A stretch of 64,000 nt of DNA from Halichoerus grypus (Eukaryota; Chordata; Mammalia; Carnivora; Phocidae). The position numbers and the translations under genes were made by a program. This document shows, piece after piece, positions 1 to 11,815 of this stretch. The notes beneath the pieces are model-generated. The model did no database searches, had not been told where the DNA came from, and saw only the letters and a list, made by a program, of their open reading frames with translations. Every line of letters starts with the position of its first letter. Position 1 is the stretch's first letter. The stretch is from the NCBI RefSeq assembly GCF_964656455.1, contig NC_135723.1:94503283-94567282 (forward strand), in the 5' to 3' direction.

Positions 1-400
1 CTCAAATGGGAAAATGCCCAAATATCCATCAACAATGTAATAGACAAATAGTGTTGTATAACAAAATATAGCAAAAAAATCAAATATTATTTGCAAAATC
101 ATGGCTGAATCTCATAGACATGATGTTGAACAGAGAAGCCAGACACAAGGTACCTACTGTATGAAGTTAGAGTAGTGACTGCATGTGGAGGCATTTTTAA
201 TTTACTTGGAGGGAAGCATGAGAGAAGTTTCTGGGGTTCTGAAAATGTCCTCTATCTTGATCTGGGTGGTGGTTACCTACCTAAGTGCATTCATTTGTGA
301 AAATTCGCTAAGCTGTACACTTAAGATTTGTGTGGTCTATTATATGCATTTTATATCTCCCTTTAAAAGCTTAGAAAAACAACTACCACCACCACCATAC
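1..400 (+). mobile_element. L1 3' end, old and degenerate
   Basis: The first bases resemble the end of L1 ORF2 ('aatatccatcaacaatg'), followed by L1 3'UTR-type sequence with 'aagctgtacacttaagatt' near 312. The element enters from the left edge. No open frame of use remains. Confidence 0.6.
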
Positions 401-439
401 CAAAATATAATGACTAAAAATAAAATGTATTCTCTCTCA

Positions 440-900
440 AGGTTCTGTGGGTTGAATGGGCTCTGGTAGGCAGTTCCTGCTTGGGGTCTCTCATGTAGTG
501 ACAGTCACCAAGCTGGAGATATCTGAAGGCTCAGCTGGGCTGGAAATCCAAGGTGACTTCTTTATACACATATCTGATACCTCACCTGGGATGACCAGGA
601 CAGCCATAGACCAGCCCCGCATGTCCTTCTCCACATAGCCCCTCATTGTGATTAGGTGGGTTTCCTCACAGCATGGTGGCCTCAGGTAGTTCAAATTATT
701 ACATACTGGTTTCCTTCCCCAAGAGTGAGCATTCAAGAGACCCAGGTGGAATCTGCAAGGCTACGTATGAAAATCATACAGTGCCCCTTCCATCACATTC
801 AAGTCAGCCCTGATCCTTATAGGAATGTGAATGCTGGAAAGTATGGTGGTTCATCTGTGTGCCATCTCTGAGGAGAAGCTACCATAATATAATAAATTGT
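440..900 (-). repeat. Old interspersed repeat, probably MaLR/MLT1-related
   Basis: The stretch (ctcagctgggctgg..., ...agagacccaggtggaatc) resembles the interior of MaLR-type LTRs read backwards. The family assignment is from memory and uncertain. ORFs on both strands here are not gene-like. Confidence 0.3.
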
Positions 901-1041
901 ACTACTGATCTCGTTCCTCACCTGCCTTAGACCAATGATGACTTCAGAGCAGAATGACACCTGCTTCATGTGCAAATATTTTTCTTGAGATCAATTCTAA
1001 TTGAGAACTTTACCACAAAGAAAGTTCTAGGAAATGTATTT

Positions 1042-1244
1042 CTTTTTTTTTTTTTAAAGATTTTATTTATTTGACACAGAGAGAGAGACATAGCAAGAGA
1101 GGGAACACAAGCAGGGGGAGTGGGAGAGGGAGAAGCAGGCTTCCCGCCGAGCCGGGAGCCCGATGCGGGGCTCGATCCCAGGATCCTGGGATCATGACCT
1201 GAGCCGAAGGCAGACTCTTAACGACTGAGCCACCCAGGTGCCCC
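1042..1244 (-). mobile_element. SINEC (tRNA-Lys-derived SINE), antisense
   Basis: A poly-T start, then 'aaagattttatttatttgac', ends with the reverse complement of the tRNA-like head ('gagccacccaggtgcccc'). It is flanked by direct repeats aggaaatgtatttct (1029-1043) and aggaaacgtatttct (1245-1259). One of only two antisense SINEs in the window. Confidence 0.93.
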
Positions 1245-1298
1245 AGGAAACGTATTTCTTCCTTAGTTAAGTTGACTATGAATATGAAACACCATAGG

Positions 1299-1322
1299 GT
1301 GTGTGTGTATATATATATACAC
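1299..1322. repeat. Short GT/TA microsatellite
   Basis: A run of gt dinucleotides passes into ta dinucleotides just downstream of the antisense SINE. Confidence 0.85.
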
Positions 1323-2419
1323 GATGGCTGGTGGTCCTCAAAAAGAGTAAAAAGATTTTCTTCTGATGTAGGGGCTGCCAGACACTTCATCCCATATATG
1401 TCATAATGTTGTGGAGAAGTAATACGTTGCAGGCACATTCACCTACTCTTTGCAGGGAAAAAGTATAGTTATAGTGGGAAGTGACCTCGTCATAATGTGG
1501 TCTTCCCCCACCATGAAAAAAAATATAGCCACAGAAGCATATTAGATGCCCTTGAATACATATATCCGTATTGTCATATAGTAATATTTAGTACGCAGTA
1601 TTATATTTGCTATGATACAAATCTATGTCACTATAGTACAAACATAATTTGATGGATCAGGTCTTAATCCCACCTTGTTTAGTTACTCACTCCACATATA
1701 AAGAACTAAATATGAATGAAGCACAACTGGGAGGCTATCATAAAAATGAAAGTATAATGCTTTGGAGAAAAATCTTCAGCCTCCTTGAAATTGCTATACA
1801 TTTCCAAGCATGAGCCATTTAAATAAATATTCCAGCATGTTCAAAGCAGAAATAATTCTCCAAATCTCCTAGAACCTATCGCCACTGGCCAATACTTAGC
1901 TTATGACCTGTATCATGGTGAAAGAGCTGCAAACAAATTATCTTCCTAGCCTCCACAGTGATTTACACAGAGACATAGGACTGTGATAAATAGCTGTGTT
2001 GAGTATTAAGTCCATCAATATGAAGGAGACTGGCATGAGATAGTAGTGAAATAAATACTTCATTTAGAAGATGAGAAATTTTCTTTATCATCAGTATTAA
2101 GAAACATTGAACCTAGAGCCTAGGATTTCTTATGCTCACCCATAGTTCTAGTGATTAACAGTCATGAGTTGTCTCGGTTACTCCGAGGATCGTTACAGAA
2201 ATAAAGAACTGACTATAATTCCATTTACTACACAAACATATAGCCTTTTTCTTGAATAAAGCTAAGAAACTTGTTTAAGTCATTTCAATGATCTGGGTCT
2301 TAGTGCATTTTCTATAAAGTTAGGAGTAGAATTAGAACATCTGAGGCCCCTTTCAGCCATGTGTGTGTGGCTCTTTGATAGAAAGAGCGATGGACCCTGA
2401 GCCACTGGCAAAAAAATCA
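1323..2419. other. AT-rich flank upstream of TRBV20, no gene seen
   Basis: No ORF with family resemblance and no repeat that I can name. The TRBV20 promoter should lie at its 3' end, but I find no clear TRBV decamer there. Confidence 0.5.
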
Positions 2420-2433
2420 TCACCAGGGGGCGG
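2420..2433 (+). promoter_or_regulatory. CTCF-like motif upstream of TRBV20
   Basis: tcaccagggggcgg matches CCASYAGRKGGCRS at 13 of 14 positions, counted by eye. It lies about 120 bp upstream of the TRBV20 leader ATG. CTCF sites beside V promoters are known in TRB loci; binding here is inference. Confidence 0.45.
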
Positions 2434-2555
2434 CCTGGAGCGCCTTCCGGATTGCGTAAACGGTGGTCCACCCTCCTAGGGGTGGAGAAAGGGAGAAGCA
2501 AGAGGGTGGGCATACCTATCATGAGCGAGGTGTGGTACGAGGCCAACACCTGAAG

Positions 2556-3224
2556 ATGCTGATGCTTGTGCTGCTCCTGGGGCCCAGTATGAACCGTATT
2601 ATCTGAGGAGTTCGGGCAAGTGTGTGTGTGCACTGGCATGCGCGAAGTGGTAGCCAGAGATTGTGGGCTTTTTTATGCTGATCCCAATGAGAGGGGACAT
2701 CCACGCTCTCTGGAGGTCTGAAGGGTAGGGTGAGACGTCACCAGTCAGGGGAGATGGGGGATTATGGTCCTAGGGCGTCTAGCGGGAAGATTTCACAGAA
2801 CAGCAGGAATCTCGGGGAGCTAGGCGGAAGGCGAGGGAGTGTGGCTGTGAGCTGGCCTCTTGTGGGCGCGTCTGACGGCTCCTTTGGCCTCCGTCACCTC
2901 CCCGACCTCTGTTTCGGCAGGCTCTGGGCTGGGTGCTCTGGTCTCCCAAGATCCAAGCGCAGTCATCCGCAAGAGCGGCGCCTCTGTGGAGATCCAGTGC
3001 CGTGCGGTGGACTTTCAAGCCTCCACCGTGTCTTGGTATCGTCAGCTCCCGACACAGGGCCTCACGCTGATGGCAACTTCGAACGTGGGCTCCAGCGTCA
3101 CACATGAACGCGATTTCCCTGCGGCCAAGTTTCCCATTAGCCACCTAAACCTCGCATATTTCACTCTGACGGTGAAGAGTGCGAGTCCTGCGGACAGCAG
3201 TCTCTACTTCTGCGGTGCTAGTAA
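2556..3224 (+). CDS. TRBV20: T-cell receptor beta variable segment TRBV20, apparently functional
   Basis: Germline V segment that, after V(D)J joining, encodes the first part of a TCR beta chain variable domain at the T-cell surface. Leader exon is 2556-2586 (MLMLVLLLGP plus a split Ser codon), with donor GT at 2587. The acceptor AG ends at 2920 and the V exon is 2921-3224. The mature part opens SGLGALVSQDPS, has the first cysteine in EIQC, FR2 as SWYRQLP and ends YFCGAS. The frame is open throughout. The short Leu-rich leader, the SGLGALVSQ start and the MATSN motif after FR2 point to the TRBV20 subgroup rather than TRBV29. It ends CGAS, where CSAR is usual in human. It is the first V of the window and about 14 kb from the next one. 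Confidence 0.93.
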
Positions 3225-3263
3225 CACAGCGCTGGGCAGAGATGGGAGACCCAGACAAGAACC
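3225..3263 (+). promoter_or_regulatory. V-RSS with 23-bp spacer of TRBV20
   Basis: Heptamer cacagcg (3225-3231), 23-bp spacer, nonamer acaagaacc (3255-3263). Heptamer position 6 is C instead of the consensus T; the nonamer is near consensus. Confidence 0.9.
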
Positions 3264-3353
3264 CTGGCAACCGCCCCCTCGGCCCCACCTCACCCAACCC
3301 CGGGGCCCGGTGGAGGGAGGCGTGGGGAGAGAAAAACCACAGACTGAGACATC

Positions 3354-3357
3354 TGTG

Positions 3358-3418
<61 letters not shown>
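3354..3418. repeat. (GT)n followed by (GA)n microsatellite
   Basis: A run of gt dinucleotides passes directly into a run of ga dinucleotides about 90 bp beyond the TRBV20 RSS. ORFs through it are repeat artefacts. Confidence 0.95.
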
Positions 3419-3424
<6 letters not shown>

Positions 3425-3539
3425 CTGAGTAGAGTGTGGAACAGGCACAGTGTTTGAGAACCAGCAAGATGGGAACAGAGCTGGGCCCTATAAAGTGGCC
3501 AACTGACATGGAAATATCCCTGGGCTAAAAATTATAAAA

Positions 3540-4739
3540 CCTAGGTTTTTTTCCCGACTGTCCAAAACACACACACACACGTCAGGGGGAGAATTCCACA
3601 GGTTTCTAGGAAGTCAGGTCCTTTAAGTCTCCCGTATCCTTGGATACGCCCATTCTGCGTGTCATTTCTGACCTCACACATGAGAGATCTGCAGAGGCTG
3701 TGAATCAACCGGACCTGGAACTCAATGTCATGCAAAATTTCCAGGACTAGTTTACCGGAGTCTCAACCCAGCTGCTGCAGTATCTACCCTAACTCAGGCG
3801 TTGGCTAATGCGCCCTCCCAACCTCCTCCCCCTACGGATGTTTTTCCATTCGGGAATATGGAAGGCCGTCTGACTACTTCAGACTGACCAAGAGTCAATT
3901 TAAAACACTCTAAATATCTGAGTGAGTGCCTTTTATCTGTAATCTACTCTCTGGTACTGTTTTTCAAAATCAGTTAAGACTCTTTTGGTTTTTTCTAACA
4001 AAAATGGACTCTGGTTAATTTAGTTCAGGTGACTCTTGATCACATACTCCCTTGAGAATTTGAAGTCCCTGATATTATATATATTTAATGGTTATCCTCC
4101 TTTTAAGAAAGTATAAGAAAAAAATTAAATAGTATTCCTAAATACCTTACATCAAGATCCATGTGTCCTTTTAACCAGAGACATTACTTTCTCCTTATAA
4201 CAAAATACAGGGCAAAAACTGTTTTACAAGATCTTTTGAAAGATCTCAATCTAAATTATTTTTTGAGGGAACTATTTGTAGTCTCATGAAAGAATAGAGT
4301 CGTAAAATAAAACCACTTCAAATAACTAATGAAATTATGATAAGATGCTATCTTTGTCAATTTTTCCCTGCTCCAGAAATGTTCATGAAAACAATCAAAG
4401 TAACATCCACCTTTGAAGCAGGTACTCGATTTTAAGTACCTGGGTTCACTATCCTCGAAGGGCCGAGGGTAGAGATGGCTCAGACTTTTGAAATATTCCC
4501 TCTCACAAGCAGAGGGCTGAATCCCTGAAAGGCAACAAGTGAATGTTACTTTGTCTTGGGTAGAAACTGAAAGGCCAGTAGAAAAATCTCTCAGGCAGTT
4601 TTAAGTTTCTTAGTGGCATAAAACTTCTAATTCACTGTTTAAAAGGAAAGCAAACATTTTATTCTGATGTAATCCCACTTGTCTATATTTGTTTTTGTTG
4701 TCAGCTCTTTTAGGCCGATAAAAGAAAATAATCATTGCC
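3540..4739. other. Non-coding, nothing recognised
   Basis: Mostly AT-rich beyond 3.9 kb. I looked for a V exon (WYRQ and YFCA codons, or an RSS) and found none. A (CA)7 run sits near 3568. Confidence 0.5.
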
Positions 4740-5068
4740 AAGACCATAATCAACAAGTTTTTCTTGTTTAATTCTTTAAAGTTTTATAGTTTGGGGTTTT
4801 AAGTTTAAGTCTTCAATTAATTTTGAATTGATTTTTAAGCCTGGTACAAGATAGGAGTCCATTTTCATTCATTTGCATGTGGATATCCAGTTTTCCCCAC
4901 ACCATTTATTGAAACACCAATTACTGGCCTTTCCCCTTGTGGCACCCTTCTGGAAGATCAGTTGACCATGTACAAGTGGGTTAATTTCTGGGCTCTCTTT
5001 TCTGTTCCACTGGTCTATATGTCTGTCTTTATGCCAGTACCATGCCCTTTAATTATTGTAGCTTTGTA
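4740..5068 (-). mobile_element. L1 ORF2 segment, inverted 5' part
   Basis: Reads as the reverse complement of an L1 ORF2 interior; for example 'ccacaccatttattgaa' and 'ccactggtctatatgtc' are antisense ORF2 signatures. It abuts the sense L1 piece at 5069, the arrangement expected from twin priming. Confidence 0.75.
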
Positions 5069-6405
5069 TGGAATTGGAGAAAATATTTGCAAACCACATA
5101 TTTTGATAAGCTGTTAATATATAAAAATATATAAGAAACTCCTATACAACTCAATAGCAAATAAAAATAATAACCTGATTTAAAAATGGCCAAAGGACTT
5201 GAATAAACATTTCATGGAAAGAAGACATGTAAATGGACGACAGTTATATGGAAATGTGCTTGAGACTGCTCATCATCAGGGAAATGCAAATCAAAACCAA
5301 AATGAGCTATCACTTCACAAGACTATTATTAAAGAAACAAAAGATAAATATTGGGGAGGATGCGAAGAAGTTGGAACCCTGGTACACAATTGATGGTGTA
5401 GCTGCTATGGAAAACAATATGGATTTTCCACAAAAAATAAAAATAAAAAATAGAATTACCACCCAGCAATCCTGCTTCTCGATATATTTCTAAAAGAATT
5501 GAAATCAGGATCTTGAAGAGATATCTGCACTCCCATGTTCATTGCAGCATTCTTCACAACAGCCAAAATATGGAAGCAACTCAAATGTCCATCAGTAGAT
5601 AAATGGATAAAGAAAATGTGGTGTAGGGCGCCTGGGTGGCTCAGTTGGTTAGGCGACTGCCTTCAGCTCAGGTCATGGTCCTGGAGTCCTGGGATCGAGT
5701 CCCACATCGGGCTCCCGGCTCGGTGGGGAGCCTGCTTCTCCCTCTGACCCTCTCCCCTCTCATGCTGTTTCTCTCTCTCTCTCTCGAATAAATAAATAAA
5801 ATAAAATATTTAAAAAAAAAAAGAAAATGTGGTGTATACTTATAATAGAACATTATTGAGCCTAAAGAAAGAAGGAAATCTTGCCATTTGCAACAACATG
5901 GATGAAGCTGGAGAACATGCTAAGTGAAATAAGCCAGTCACAGAGACACGAATAAAACATGGTCCCACTTCTATGAAGTAGGAGTCAAAGTCATAGAAGC
6001 AGAAAGTAGAGTGGTGATTGCCAAGGTCTATGAGAAGAAGGAAATGGGGACTTGGACTGATATCAAGTTCAGTTATGCAGGATGAAGACTTGCCTGAGAT
6101 CTGCTATACAACAGAGTGGTACAACGTGGTACCTACACTTAACAATACTTCACTGTGCACCTCAAATTTTGTTAAGAGGATAGGTCTCATGTTAAGTGTT
6201 CTTGCCACAAAACCAAAACCAAACAAAACAAAATGAAGGGACACAAGGAAACTTTTGGAAGTGACAGATATGTCTATTAGTTTGACTGTCGTGATGGTTT
6301 CATGGGCGCATGCCGGTCTCCAAACTCATTAAACTCTATACATCGAATATGTGCAGTTTTTTGTGCATCAATTATATCTCAATAAAGCTGTTAAAAAATA
6401 AAAGG
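5069..6405 (+). mobile_element. L1, 3' part of ORF2 and 3'UTR, interrupted by a SINE
   Basis: Starts at the conserved 'gagaaaatatttgcaaac' region, runs through degenerate C-terminal ORF2 with frameshifts, and ends near 'caataaagctgttaaaa' at 6380-6400. A SINEC sits inside at 5626-5821. The L1 is dead. Confidence 0.85.
5626..5821 (+). mobile_element. SINEC inserted into L1
   Basis: Full-length element with 'gggcgcctgggtggctcag' head and A-rich tail. Perfect target duplication agaaaatgtggtgta at 5611-5625 and 5822-5836. Confidence 0.96.
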
Positions 6406-7771
6406 AAAGTAAATCTGATACAGGAGAAAAAGGCCTCTAAAACACCAACTTACGTATTAAAGGGAATTGGTTGCCTGGATGCTGGATGAGCTCAGATGGA
6501 TGAGAAGACAATTGACCAGTTTAATGAGAACAGAAACCCTAGCCCTGTGTTCCTAAGCAACAGGAGCTCATACATCTTCTTTCTGAAAGACAGGCATAAA
6601 AAGCCTCAGCAACCACTACCTTTTGTCTCTAGGTCTCTGTTGAAGTTTCAAAGTCATGGGAAAAAATATTTGTTGTGACCTGGGGTCTCTGCCCTTGTAT
6701 CCATCAGGCAGGGGCAGGGTATTGTGTGGACCCATCTGCCTCTGCCTATGACACAGGCAGACCTAATAGAGTCACAGAGCAGGTTTCTAGAAGAAGTCAT
6801 GTTTAAGATGACATCCTAAAGATGAACTGGAGTTAATTACGTGGGGCTGGGGATAATGAACCACCCAGCATGGCCCGAAGACCCAGTGCAACATTTCTCA
6901 GGCAGGAAAGAAATTGGTGTGTTCAATGAAAGGTGTAGTTAGTAAGTTGGCGTGAGCAAACAGGGAAGAAGGGGGTGAGTACAAGGTGAGACTGGAGAGA
7001 GCTGAAAAGTCAGGATAATTTAGCATAACTGGAAGAATGAAAGAGCATATGATCCCTCGATGATGGAATATAGCAAGAGAAGAGCGAGAATCTAGGAGAG
7101 AAATTTAAGGAGCACACTTACCTTGAATGGTGGCTAGAAAAGGTTGAGCAGGCAAATTATACTGATAAACCATCAAACAATATTAGGTTAATAACTGAGC
7201 AAATGTGTAACAATTACTAGTAACAATTCTATGTGGTGTGGAGGCACATGCCAGCTGCTTGTTTCCCTGTCCTGCTCTGACACTTGAGGTGCCTGGCTGC
7301 TCCTTCACAAGGTAGGACTGGCAACCCCCACACACTTCAGGGCAGGGGATGGCAGTTATCAGAGGGCGGCTGGTGAATTTGCCCCTCTGACCACCAGGAG
7401 GTGATGCGGGTCTTTCTATAAAACACCTCTGGCGCGTAAAGAGCAAGCATAGATCTTCCTTGTTCTGAGAAGTGGTTACATACTTCAGGTTCCTCAGGTG
7501 AGATATTTAGCTGCTGGTTGGAAGAATGACTTGCAGATATCTTGGGATGCCGATAGATCCTTGAAATCGTGGGATCCAACAGTATTTACCACATATCCTG
7601 TTCTTATGGTTGTCCAATGCATACATAATTGGTAAGTAAGCAAATAAATGCCATCATCATTTCTATTCAATGTTGTGCTGACCAGCCAATGGAACCAGAA
7701 AAATAGGGTGAGAACGAGAAAGGAAGAGGAAAATGTGGTTATCAACAGATGACGAGTTCAATGGAAGACCC
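6406..7771. other. Non-coding, no gene recognised
   Basis: Small overlapping ORFs (for example minus-strand 7183-7446, 87 codons) have no family features. A weak CTCF-like 'ccaccaggaggtg' is at about 7390 but lacks the GGC core. No V exon or RSS seen. Confidence 0.45.
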
Positions 7772-7937
7772 AAGGGCGATTGGGTGGCTCAGTCAGTTAA
7801 GTGTCCAACTCTTGATTCTGGCTCAGGTCATGATCTCAGGGTCGTGAGATCGAGTCCCCCATCAGACTCCACACTTGGTGTGGAGCCTGTTTAAGATTCT
7901 CTCTCTCCCTAGCCCACTATCTCTCCAGAGAGAGAGA
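7772..7937 (+). mobile_element. Older SINEC without poly-A tail
   Basis: Head 'gattgggtggctcagtcag' and body 'gtcatgatctcagggtcgtg' are clear. The variant 'actcttgattctggctcag' marks an older subfamily, and the tail is eroded. Confidence 0.85.
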
Positions 7938-8040
7938 ATGTATTATTAATAATAAAATCTAATGTTTTAAGTTTTCTGAATTCAAAATAAATATAAAAAA
8001 TCCGTTTTTTCCACATACTAGCAACAGTTAAAAGCTATAT

Positions 8041-8635
8041 TTTTTTAAATTTTATTTTATTATGTTATGTTAATCACCATACATTACATCATTAGTTTTT
8101 GATGTAGTGTTCCATGATTCATTGTTTGCGTATAACACCCAGTGCTCCATGCAGAACATGACCTCTTTAATACCCATCACCAGGCTAACCCATCCTCCCA
8201 ACCTCCCTCCCCTCTAGAACCCTCAGTTTGTTTCTCAGAGTCCATAGTCTCTCATGGTTCATCTCCCCCTCTGATTTCCCCGTCTTCATTTTTCCCTTCC
8301 TACTATCTTCTTCTTCTTCTTTTTTTTTTTAACATATTATTTGTTTCAGAGGTACAGGTCTGTGATTCATCAGTCTTACACAATTCACAGTGCTCACCAT
8401 AGCACATACCGTTCCCAATGTCCATCACCCAGCCACCCCATCCCTCCCACCCCCCACCACTCCAGCAACCCTCAGTTTGTTTCCTGAGATTAAGAATTCT
8501 TCATATCAGTGAGAACATACGATACATGTCTTTCTCTGATTGACTTATTTCGCTTAGCATAATACCCTCCAGTGCTATCCACGTCATTGCAAATGGCAAG
8601 AAGTCATTCCTTTTGATGGCTGCATAATATTCCAT

Positions 8636-8682
<47 letters not shown>

Positions 8683-8848
8683 CACATCTTCTTTATCCAT
8701 TCATCTGTCGATGGACATCTTGACTCTTTCCATAGTTTGGCTATTGTGGACATTGCTGCTATAAACATTGGGGTGCACGTACCCCTTCAGATCCCTACAT
8801 TTGTATCTTTGGGGTAAATACCCAGTAGTACAGTTGCTGGGTCATATT
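8041..8848 (-). mobile_element. L1 3' end, antisense, 5'-truncated
   Basis: Begins with the reverse complement of the L1 3' terminus ('ttttattttattatgttatg'), passes through the 3'UTR ('ccctcagtttgtttc'), then the antisense end of ORF2 up to 'acccagtagtacagttgctg'. A TG/TA microsatellite is embedded at 8637-8680. Confidence 0.85.
8637..8680. repeat. (TG)n(TA)n microsatellite inside L1
   Basis: gt repeats followed by at least a dozen ta repeats, expanded from a short L1 sequence. Confidence 0.9.
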
Positions 8849-8889
8849 TTTTAAAGAGAGAGAGACCATTTATAAATAGTAACATAAGA

Positions 8890-10258
8890 TATAAAACAGT
8901 TAAGAACAAATCTATTAATAGCAACACCTTAATTAAAAAACTTATTTAAAATTTTAGAAGTAGACAGTGTAAAAATCTGAAATAAGTGGAGATGCATGCC
9001 ATGAAAATGAATAAGTAAACTCAAAAGTAAGAGTATTCCTGTTTCTGCAATATCATCTGTGTATTCAATGCAGCACTAATTAAAATCACAAAAGATTTCC
9101 CTACCATTCATGCAATTATTTTATAACTTAGGATAATAAAAAAGGCATAAATAAATAGACAAATGGAAAATAATACTAAGATTAAAAATAGTCCCATCAT
9201 ATAAGGCACCTAATATATGACAGCCATTGTTGTGGGTGTGTAAGGGAATGATGGAATATACAATAAGTTATTCTGCTATAAGTGGTTATCCATAGAAGGT
9301 AAGGTGAATTGAAACCCTTCCTCACAGCATAAGCAAAAATAAATTCTACATGGATTAAATGCTTTAATGAAAAATTCAAATGTTCATTGTTTTGGTAAAT
9401 AACATGGGAGTATATCTTTATGAACTTATGCTATGGGAGCATATTTTACAAAAAATTTAAAAATGCATACCCAAAATAAAAGAATGATAAACTCCACCAA
9501 ATTAAGAAATTCAACAACAAAAAGAAATCACAAAGAGATGAAAACACAAGCCACAGATTGGAGAGATATTAATGACACATGTAACTGACAAAGGTTTGGT
9601 TTCCAGAATATACAAAGAACTGTTACAAATAATAGTCAAGCAAAAAAAAAAAAAAATGGGCAAAAGGCTATTTACAGAAAACACTAGTGGACTCTAAACA
9701 TGAAAATTATGTTCACCCTCCTTAGCAATCAGAAAAATGCAAACCAAAACTGCAGTGAGATACATTTTAACCTGACAAAATTAAAAGGATACTATTTTTT
9801 ACGTCTTAGAGGTGGAGCGTTTGAAAACACTCATGAACTGTTGATGGGACAATTTATTTGACTGAACTAATCTGGAAAGCATCTTGCCACATTACATAAA
9901 GTTGACATGGAGATCCTCAGGCTCAACCTTCATACTCCCAGGTATTGAGGGACTCTTGCAACTAGATATGCAGAAAACTGTACAAGAAGGCAGTACTGTT
10001 TGCAGCAGCATAAAAACCTAGGGGAAAAAAAAAAAAACACTAACTCAAGAATGGATAATAAATTTTAGTGAATAAATAGAATGGAATACTAGATAGTAAT
10101 GAAAATGAATCATCTAAAATCATATGCATCAACATGAATTAATATCCCAGACATAATGTTGCATGAAAAAAGAACATGTCACAGAAAAAAATATGAACAA
10201 AATGATGCCCTTTAGATAAATTTCAAAGACATAACAACATTAAATAATCTATGTTTTT
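8890..10258 (+). mobile_element. Old L1-like sequence, sense
   Basis: Carries weak traces of C-terminal ORF2: 'gaatatacaaagaactgtta' near 9607, 'cagaaaaatgcaaaccaaaa' near 9730 and 'gaatggaatactagatagta' near 10080. Strongly diverged, no long frame. Confidence 0.55.
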
Positions 10259-10260
10259 TC

Positions 10261-10453
10261 GGGGCACCTGGGTGGCTCAGTGGTTAAGCATCTGCCTTCG
10301 GCTCAGGTCATGATCCCAGGGTCCTGGGATCAAGCCCCAGATCAGGCTCCCTGCTCCATGGGAAGCCTGCTTCTCCCTCTCCCACTCCCCCTGCTTGTGC
10401 TCCTGCTCTCGCTATCTCTCTGTCAAATAATAAATAAAATCTTTAAAAAAAAA
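10261..10453 (+). mobile_element. SINEC
   Basis: Head 'ggggcacctgggtggctcag', body and 'aataaataaaatcttt' tail are present. Target duplication is not clear to me. Confidence 0.93.
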
Positions 10454-10602
10454 TGAATTATGTTATCCAGTTTGACTAAGAGCCCTGTCAGAAGGTTACC
10501 CTTATAAACTACTCATAATAGTGTCAGCTTGATAATGAGGATCAGAACCTTTAAAGTGCAATAAACATCATCATAATTATATAATGAATAACAGGAATTT
10601 GG

Positions 10603-10796
10603 GGGTGCTTGGGTGGCTCAGATGGTTAAGCATCTGCCTTCGGCTCAGGTCATGATCCTGGAGTCCTGGGATCGAGCCCTGTGTCAGGCTCCCTGCTCAG
10701 TAGAGAGTCTGCTTCTCCATCTGCCCCTCACCCCGCTTGTGCTCTCTCTCACTCTCTCTCAAATAAATAAATAAAATCTTAAAAAAAAAAAAAAAC
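10603..10796 (+). mobile_element. SINEC
   Basis: Target duplication caggaatttgg at 10592-10602 and 10797-10807. Second SINE within 350 bp. Confidence 0.95.
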
Positions 10797-10807
10797 CAGG
10801 AATTTGG

Positions 10808-11375
10808 CTTCAAGTCAAATGGATAGTTGTTAGTGTATTTGCCCACATCTATCAGCCACCGTAAAGCTTGATAGAAGTTTTTAAGGCAACAGCTCTCAGA
10901 CATTAGACAGCAGACAGTAGAGGTTGTCATCACAGAGAAGAGGGAAGAAGAAAGGGGGCTTCATGTTTGTCCCAGGTCTCTGCCTTGGAACTGCTTCTAA
11001 ACTGTAGCACAAGAACATGGAACCCCAACAGAGCAAGTGGCCTCAATGCAGCAGGGAGGTTTGCTCCCAATATGGCAAGGGGGTCAAACACTGGAACAGC
11101 AGATGCATTCAGAGCCTCCATGAAGCCTGACGGAGAGCAGGAATGGAGATTCTGGAAGCCACACAGTCCTGAGGGACATAAGAATCCTGACCAGCCAGAG
11201 CGGAGAGACCTCGCTGAAGCCCCTTGGAATACACTTGGCACCCCAAGGGGGGTCATACCTCAAGAGGAGGGGCACCTAAGTCCTAGAATAAGAGCCACTC
11301 TACAACGGCCCCAACAGAGTTCAAAAAGCCTCCAAAGGATCTGTAAGTTAACTATTACAGCACTCTATAAATAAA
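10808..11375. other. Unassigned sequence with overlapping ORFs
   Basis: Two ORFs overlap on opposite strands (10967-11374 +, 135 codons; 10930-11256 -, 108 codons). Neither shows a domain or signal peptide I know. The GC content is higher than around it. Could be part of an unrecognised repeat. Confidence 0.4.
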
Positions 11376-11480
11376 GGCAGAAAGGAAGGAAGGAAGGAAG
11401 GAAGGAAGGAAGGAAGGAAGGAAGGAAGGAAGGAAAGAAGAGAAAGAAAGAAAGAAAGAGAAAGAAAGAGAAAGAAAGAG

Positions 11481-11519
<39 letters not shown>

Positions 11520-11750
11520 GAAAGAAAGGAAGAAAGAAAGAAAAAGAAAGAAAGGAAGAAAGAAAGAAAGAGAAAGAAAGAGAAAGAAAGGGAGAAAGAA
11601 AGAAAGAAAGAAAGAGAAAGAAAGGAAGAAAGAAAAAGAAAGGAAGAAAGAAAGAAAAAGAAAGGAAGGAAGAAAGAAAGAGAAAGAAAGGAAGAAAGAA
11701 AGAGAAAGAAAAAGAAAGAGAGAAAGAGAGAGAAAGAAAGAAAAAGAAAG

Positions 11751-11792
<42 letters not shown>

Positions 11793-11815
11793 GGAGGGAG
11801 GGAGGGAGGGAGGGA
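11376..11815. repeat. Long (GGAA)n/(GAAA)n/(GGGA)n polypurine tract
   Basis: About 440 bp of almost pure purine on the + strand: gaag units, then gaaa units with interruptions, then agggaggg. No pyrimidine occurs over most of the length. Confidence 0.97.

Noticed and set aside
2860..2920. Upstream Met of the long ORF over TRBV20 as start
   Set aside because: The leader exon at 2556-2586 with GT donor and the AG at 2920 define the real gene; the ORF start is in the intron.
7383..7400. CTCF-like 'ccaccaggaggtg'
   Set aside because: Lacks the GGC core and is not beside a V segment.
10967..11374. 135-codon ORF before the purine repeat
   Set aside because: No recognisable family and an equally long frame on the other strand; left as unassigned sequence.
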